From NCBI GenBank assembly GCA_036389675.1, contig DASVWI010000028.1, positions 23,983-87,982 of the forward strand: a stretch of 64,000 bases of DNA, read 5' to 3'. The translations under genes and the position numbers were made by a program. Origin of the DNA: DASQYE01 sp036389675 (lineage in GTDB: Bacteria; Acidobacteriota; Blastocatellia; Pyrinomonadales; Pyrinomonadaceae). Numbering within the stretch: position 1 is the stretch's first letter; the number at the start of each line of letters is the position of its first letter. Positions 60,869 through 64,000 of the stretch are shown one piece after another. A model generated the notes under the pieces. It searched no databases. It was not told where the DNA came from and was given only the letters and a program-made list of their open reading frames with translations.

Positions 60869-61078
60869 TTGCAAAGCTTGCAGGTCGAAATCAATGGCGA
60901 GTCGCGCGAGGTCAAAGAGCGCATGACGCTCTTCGAGCTAATCGAACACCTGTCGCTCGCACCCGAGCGTCTGGCCGTCGAGCTTAACCAAACGGTCGTG
61001 CGCCGCGCCGACTGGCCGCGCACCACGCTTGAGGAAGGCGACCGCATAGAGATCGTCCACTTCGTCGGCGGTGGGTAG
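60869..61078 (+). CDS. thiS: Sulfur carrier protein ThiS
   Basis: 69 residues with the beta-grasp fold of ThiS/MoaD: MQSLQVEINGESREVKERMT, LVELNQTVVRRADWPRTTLE and the end EIVHFVGGG. The C-terminal Gly-Gly is adenylated and thiocarboxylated, then delivers sulfur to ThiG for the thiazole of thiamine. The start is TTG at 60869 (AAGGAG six bases upstream). Repeat family B copy 2 separates it from thiG. Confidence 0.9.
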   Translation: MQSLQVEINGESREVKERMTLFELIEHLSLAPERLAVELNQTVVRRADWPRTTLEEGDRIEIVHFVGGG

Positions 61079-61188
61079 AAAGCAAGGATGAAGGATGAAG
61101 GATGAAAAGGTGATAATGTTAATTGAATGATTCAATCAACGTAGCCTCGCTTTCATCCTTCCGCCTTCATCCTTCATCCTTGCTTTTC
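61079..61188. repeat. Inverted-repeat element, family B copy 2
   Basis: Left arm AAAGCAAGGATGAAGGATGA onwards (61079-61110), right arm (61151-61188) ending CTTCATCCTTGCTTTTC, tip TTGAATGATTCAA. The arms match those at 52323-52429. It begins next to the thiS stop and ends ~60 bases before thiG. Confidence 0.85.
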
Positions 61189-61248
61189 ATTCACCGGGTT
61201 CGGGTGTAAAGTCAGGGTAAAGATTAAAGGGAGAGTGTCTGAGCTATT

Positions 61249-62055
61249 ATGTCTTCTGTCGCGTCATCTTTGGTCGAGAGATCGAGTCAGGGCTTTGAGA
61301 TTGCGGGGCGCGTGTTCACGTCGCGTTTGATTATCGGCACGGGAAAATATCGAAGCTATGAGGAGATGAAGGCGGCGCACGTCGCGTCGGGCGCTGAGAT
61401 GGTGACGGTGGCGGTGCGCCGCGTCCCGCTCACAGACCGAAGCCAGGAATCTTTCCTCGATCATCTAAATCCGTCGCTTGTTATCTTGCCGAACACCGCC
61501 GGGTGCTATACGGCTGAAGAAGCCGTCCGCACGGCGCGGCTCGCGCGCGAAGCGCTTGAGACAGACCTCATCAAGCTGGAAGTCATAGGCGATCAGACGA
61601 CGCTTTTCCCGGACAACGAGCAGACGCTTGAAGCCGCGCGCCAGCTGGTCAAAGAAGGCTTCACGGTGCTGCCGTATTTTAACGACGATCTGATTATGGC
61701 GAAGAAACTGCTGGACGCCGGATGCGCCGCCGTGATGCCTCTGGCTGCGCCTATCGGGTCGGGTCTGGGCGTGCAGAACCCCGCGAACCTCATGATCATG
61801 CGCGAGCAGTTGCCGGACGCGACGATTATCGTTGACGCGGGGGTCGGGACTGCCAGCGACGCGGCGATTGCCATGGAGCTTGGCGCGGATGCCGTCCTGA
61901 TGAATACGGCGATTGCGGAAGCGCGGGATTCAGAACGGATGGCACAGGCCATGCGCCTCGCCATAGAGGCAGGGCGATTAGCCTACCTCGCAGGCCGCAT
62001 GCCCCGACGCCTCTACGCCAGCGCGTCCAGTCCCTTAACGGGCGTACTGCGCTAA
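61249..62055 (+). CDS. thiG: Thiazole synthase ThiG
   Basis: 268 residues. It forms the thiazole phosphate from deoxyxylulose 5-phosphate, dehydroglycine and ThiS thiocarboxylate. Family blocks: SRLIIGTGKYRSYEEMKAAH (~25-45), the Schiff-base lysine in DLIKLEVIGDQTTLFPDNEQ (~104-124), and VGTASDAAIAMELGADAVLM (~200-220). The start is ATG with GGGAGAG upstream. No other thi genes are nearby. Confidence 0.95.
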   Translation: MSSVASSLVERSSQGFEIAGRVFTSRLIIGTGKYRSYEEMKAAHVASGAEMVTVAVRRVPLTDRSQESFLDHLNPSLVILPNTAGCYTAEEAVRTARLAREALETDLIKLEVIGDQTTLFPDNEQTLEAARQLVKEGFTVLPYFNDDLIMAKKLLDAGCAAVMPLAAPIGSGLGVQNPANLMIMREQLPDATIIVDAGVGTASDAAIAMELGADAVLMNTAIAEARDSERMAQAMRLAIEAGRLAYLAGRMPRRLYASASSPLTGVLR

Positions 62056-62138
62056 ATTCAGGATGAATTCGGAGCAAACCCCTTATCCGTTAGAGATAAA
62101 GCGCTCACCGAGCCTGTTTCAAGACCGGCATTTGCTCC

Positions 62139-62432
62139 GTTCGGCCCTGTATGAGCCATCTTTCGCGCTGTTTTAATAAACTTTCGCACTGATTTAGTCG
62201 TCTTTCATCCTGATTGAACCACCTTTCACGCTGCATCAGTCATCTCTCACGCTGATTTAGCTTCCTCTCACAGTGTTTTACTCAACTTTCGCGCTGCTTT
62301 AGTCGTCTCTCGCAGTGATTTAGTCACCTTACGCGATGATTTAGTCTGCTCACACGCCGTTATAATCAATTTTTGCATGGATATAGTACGCTTTCATTAA
62401 GATAAAGCTGACTTTCAAGGTGGGATGACGAG
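62139..62432. repeat. Degenerate 21-bp tandem array 2
   Basis: 14 units of exactly 21 bases, phased at 62139, 62160, 62181 and so on to 62412. Consensus on the plus strand is near CTYTCRCGCTGATTTAGTCR (plus one more base). The best units are 62181, 62223, 62244, 62286 and 62307; units 62370 to 62412 are much degraded. Phase holds throughout with no insertion or deletion. On the minus strand one frame reads L-[NK]-[QH]-[RC]-E-R-x, with stop codons at x in several units. Confidence 0.82.
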
Positions 62433-62476
62433 CTGGGAAAAGGGAGTGTGGAGGTTTTCTGCCTCTCGAAACTGAA

Positions 62477-62512
62477 CGCTCGCCGTTAACCTCGTAAGAT
62501 TAACAGCGAGCG
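62477..62512 (-). terminator. Possible terminator hairpin downstream of Calx-beta gene
   Basis: CGCTCGCCGTTAA (62477-62489) pairs with TTAACAGCGAGCG (62500-62512), 12 of 13 positions, loop of 10. It lies 30 bases past the minus-strand stop but lacks a proper T-run, so it may not be a true terminator. Confidence 0.45.
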
Positions 62513-62541
62513 CTTCGGTCTTCAGCCTCGGCTTTTATCCT

Positions 62542-64000
62542 CTATGGACAGTTGTTCGTCCCGCCGGTGGTGCTGTTGCGTGGGTTAGGAGCGCCGGTAG
62601 CAAAATCCGCCAAGTTATTATTCGTATCCGTGCAGCCGTTGTTGAGTCTCAGGTCAGCGGTGGTGTTGGTTTGTACAGGGGCCGGATTGCTGCCCTCGAA
62701 ACAGGTGGCGTTGCCGTAGCCCACAAAATCTATGACACCGGCGGTATTAGCAGTCGGGCAGGTGGCCCCGCCCAATGGAGTTGTGCCCGCAGCGCTGCCG
62801 CTTAACGCCGTCGTGTTATTAACCAGTGCTACCTTACCCCCGCCGACTGCCCGATTAGCCGTTCCTGTCGCGTCCGGTGTCGGCAGAAGGGCTCCGACAG
62901 CGCCGTCAGACCCTAGCTGAATCAGATAGTATCCTTTTGCCTGAATCGAGCACGTCTGACCGACAGGGCAGAGCCGCACAACTGTCCATGCAGTTCCGGT
63001 GGCGGTGGCAGTCTGTACCGACCATGCGCTGACATCAATCGCCGCGTTGCTACGGTTAAAGAGTTCGACGAAATCATTTCGATATTGCGCTCCGGTCGTT
63101 CCACCGCCCGCATAAATCTGGCTGATGACGACCGTTACGCCGTCATCGTTGGTGATCGTGCCCATACCCTGACTGTCCGCGACAGCCGCGCCGGTAACAT
63201 TGCTCAGGGTGACGAAGAAAGTCTCATCAAACTCAGGAACTGTATCGCCGTTGACCGTCACGTCGAAGGTATAGGTCTGGTTGCCCTGTGAAATTGTCTG
63301 TCCCGTCAGACTCTTTGCCACGTAGTCATTATCTTCACTGGCAGGATTATCATCCTGCGCTGTCCCGTCAGAGGTCGCGATGTCGAACGTGACACCACCA
63401 GCCGGAGCGGGTTGCAGCAGGCTAACCGTGAAGGTGAAGGTGGTCGTGCCGCTGTTGCCTTCATTCTTTGTGACATCATTGATGGAAATCACAGGGCTGT
63501 CGTCGTTTGTGATTGTCCCTTGACCTTGAGCGTCCGAGACGTTTGCACCCGAGACGTTGGTCAGGTTGACGAAGAAGGTTTCATTCGGCTCGATATTGAG
63601 GTCGCCGTTGACCAGCACATCAAACGTGTAACTCTGATTACCCTGTGAAATCGTCTGTCCCGTCAGACTCTTCGCGGCGTAGTCGTTGTCGGCGACCGTG
63701 GCCGTGTTGTCCTGCGTCCCGATGTCGAATGTCACCGTCGCCGGTGCTGGGTCTGACAGGCTGACCGTGAAGCTGTACAGCGTCGTGCCATTGTTGCCTT
63801 CATTATGAGAGACATCGTTTATGGAAAGCGTCGGCAGATCATCGTTCTGAATAGTCCCCACTGCCTGACCATCCGTCACAGTTGCTCCCACCACGTTCGC
63901 CACGTTGACCATGAAGGTCTCAGTAGGCTCAACCGCTGTGTCACCATTAACCGTCACCGTGAAGGTATAGGTCTGCTGCCCGGCTGGAATAATCTGGTTC
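62542..64000 (-). CDS. Calx-beta and lamin-tail-domain secreted protein (5' partial)
   Basis: The frame continues to the right edge, so the N-terminus is outside. About 486 residues are seen. First come three or more Calx-beta domains of ~90-100 residues, each with EPTETFMVNV/EPNETFFVNL/EFDETFFVTL and GTIxNDD motifs plus TISQGNQSYTFDVLVNGD strands; these are Ca2+-binding. The last ~190 residues are a lamin-tail domain (VVISQIYAGGGTTGAQYRND, FVELFNRSNAAIDVSAWSVQ). It ends in NNCP. Such proteins are surface or extracellular adhesins or parts of exported nucleases; no catalytic domain is within the visible part. Confidence 0.88.
   Translation of the reverse strand, partial: NQIIPAGQQTYTFTVTVNGDTAVEPTETFMVNVANVVGATVTDGQAVGTIQNDDLPTLSINDVSHNEGNNGTTLYSFTVSLSDPAPATVTFDIGTQDNTATVADNDYAAKSLTGQTISQGNQSYTFDVLVNGDLNIEPNETFFVNLTNVSGANVSDAQGQGTITNDDSPVISINDVTKNEGNSGTTTFTFTVSLLQPAPAGGVTFDIATSDGTAQDDNPASEDNDYVAKSLTGQTISQGNQTYTFDVTVNGDTVPEFDETFFVTLSNVTGAAVADSQGMGTITNDDGVTVVISQIYAGGGTTGAQYRNDFVELFNRSNAAIDVSAWSVQTATATGTAWTVVRLCPVGQTCSIQAKGYYLIQLGSDGAVGALLPTPDATGTANRAVGGGKVALVNNTTALSGSAAGTTPLGGATCPTANTAGVIDFVGYGNATCFEGSNPAPVQTNTTADLRLNNGCTDTNNNLADFATGAPNPRNSTTGGTNNCP

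Larger units (their letters stand above)
62056..62541. other. 486-base region without a gene, mostly repeats
   Basis: It separates thiG from the convergent Calx-beta gene. It is AT-richer than its surroundings and contains the second 21-bp array (62139-62432) and a hairpin (62477-62512). No coding frame is supported: on the minus strand one frame gives L-N-Q-R-E-R-like units but is broken by TGA in many units. Confidence 0.6.

Noticed and set aside
62139..62432. CRISPR array.
   Set aside because: Contiguous 21-base units, degenerate, no spacers and no cas genes.
62542..64000. DNA-level repeats in the last gene as a mobile or phase-variable repeat.
   Set aside because: They correspond to repeated Calx-beta protein domains in frame, so they are explained by the protein.
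1..64000. Prophage, transposon or other mobile island.
   Set aside because: No integrase, transposase, phage structural gene or tRNA target is visible; repeats alone are not sufficient.

Overview
The window reads as a chromosomal segment of a GC-rich, Gram-negative-type bacterium with a large genome, most likely an Acidobacteriota member (Blastocatellia-like). This is an inference from gene content and style: a split glycine decarboxylase, a 13-gene nuo operon with many TTG/GTG starts, many FtsX/MacB-type permeases, ECF sigma/anti-sigma pairs, Calx-beta/lamin-tail secreted proteins, and many short imperfect inverted repeats in the gaps. I see no rRNA, tRNA, CRISPR, transposase or prophage gene.

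Layout. 1-1493: 3' part of a secreted NHL-repeat protein with an M23-like domain. 1587-7078 (minus): two MacB/FtsX-type permeases without an ATPase gene, a small secreted protein and a GT-C-like membrane protein. 7218-14052 (minus): three overlapping genes for a secreted 682-residue protein, an alkaline-phosphatase-superfamily enzyme, and an unusual fusion of an LPG-synthase/AglD-type membrane domain to an FtsX permease. A GT39-like glycosyltransferase lies upstream (14412-16121). 16329-19254: FHA-TM-trypsin-like protease, a thioredoxin-like [2Fe-2S] protein and a YcxB-like protein. 19273-23808 (minus): glycine cleavage genes gcvT-gcvH-gcvPA-gcvPB. 23809-24472: a gap filled by a degenerate 21-bp tandem array and a long palindrome. 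24473-26305: first ECF sigma/anti-sigma pair, separated by 366 bp. 26726-30276: YfgM-like TPR protein, YdjM-like membrane hydrolase, TPR protein. 30529-31749: ATP-grasp enzyme. 32082-36426: secreted protein, second ECF sigma/anti-sigma pair and an HtrA-like protein that seems to have lost its catalytic residues. 36466-43938: hybrid histidine kinase, then a cluster with a circularly permuted ATP-grasp, PilZ, an unknown, a YbdK-type GCS2 ligase and a class I amidotransferase. 44026-59779 (minus): the respiratory complex I operon nuoA-H, J-N with a TlpA-like gene between nuoM and nuoN; nuoI is missing. 60044-62055: Pro-rich protein, thiS, thiG. 62056-62541: a second 21-bp degenerate array. 62542-64000 (minus): Calx-beta/lamin-tail protein running off the right edge.

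The most original material falls in three groups. The first is the envelope-like cassette at 7218-14052 with its flippase-type/FtsX fusion. The second is the amidoligase neighbourhood at 38709-43328. The third is the intergenic repeats: three copies of one palindrome (built on GGATGGACAGAGA), two copies of another (built on GGATGAA), several single palindromes, and two unrelated arrays that share an exact 21-bp period. One palindrome sits exactly where nuoI would be expected.

All function calls come from reading motifs by eye; no database search was run.
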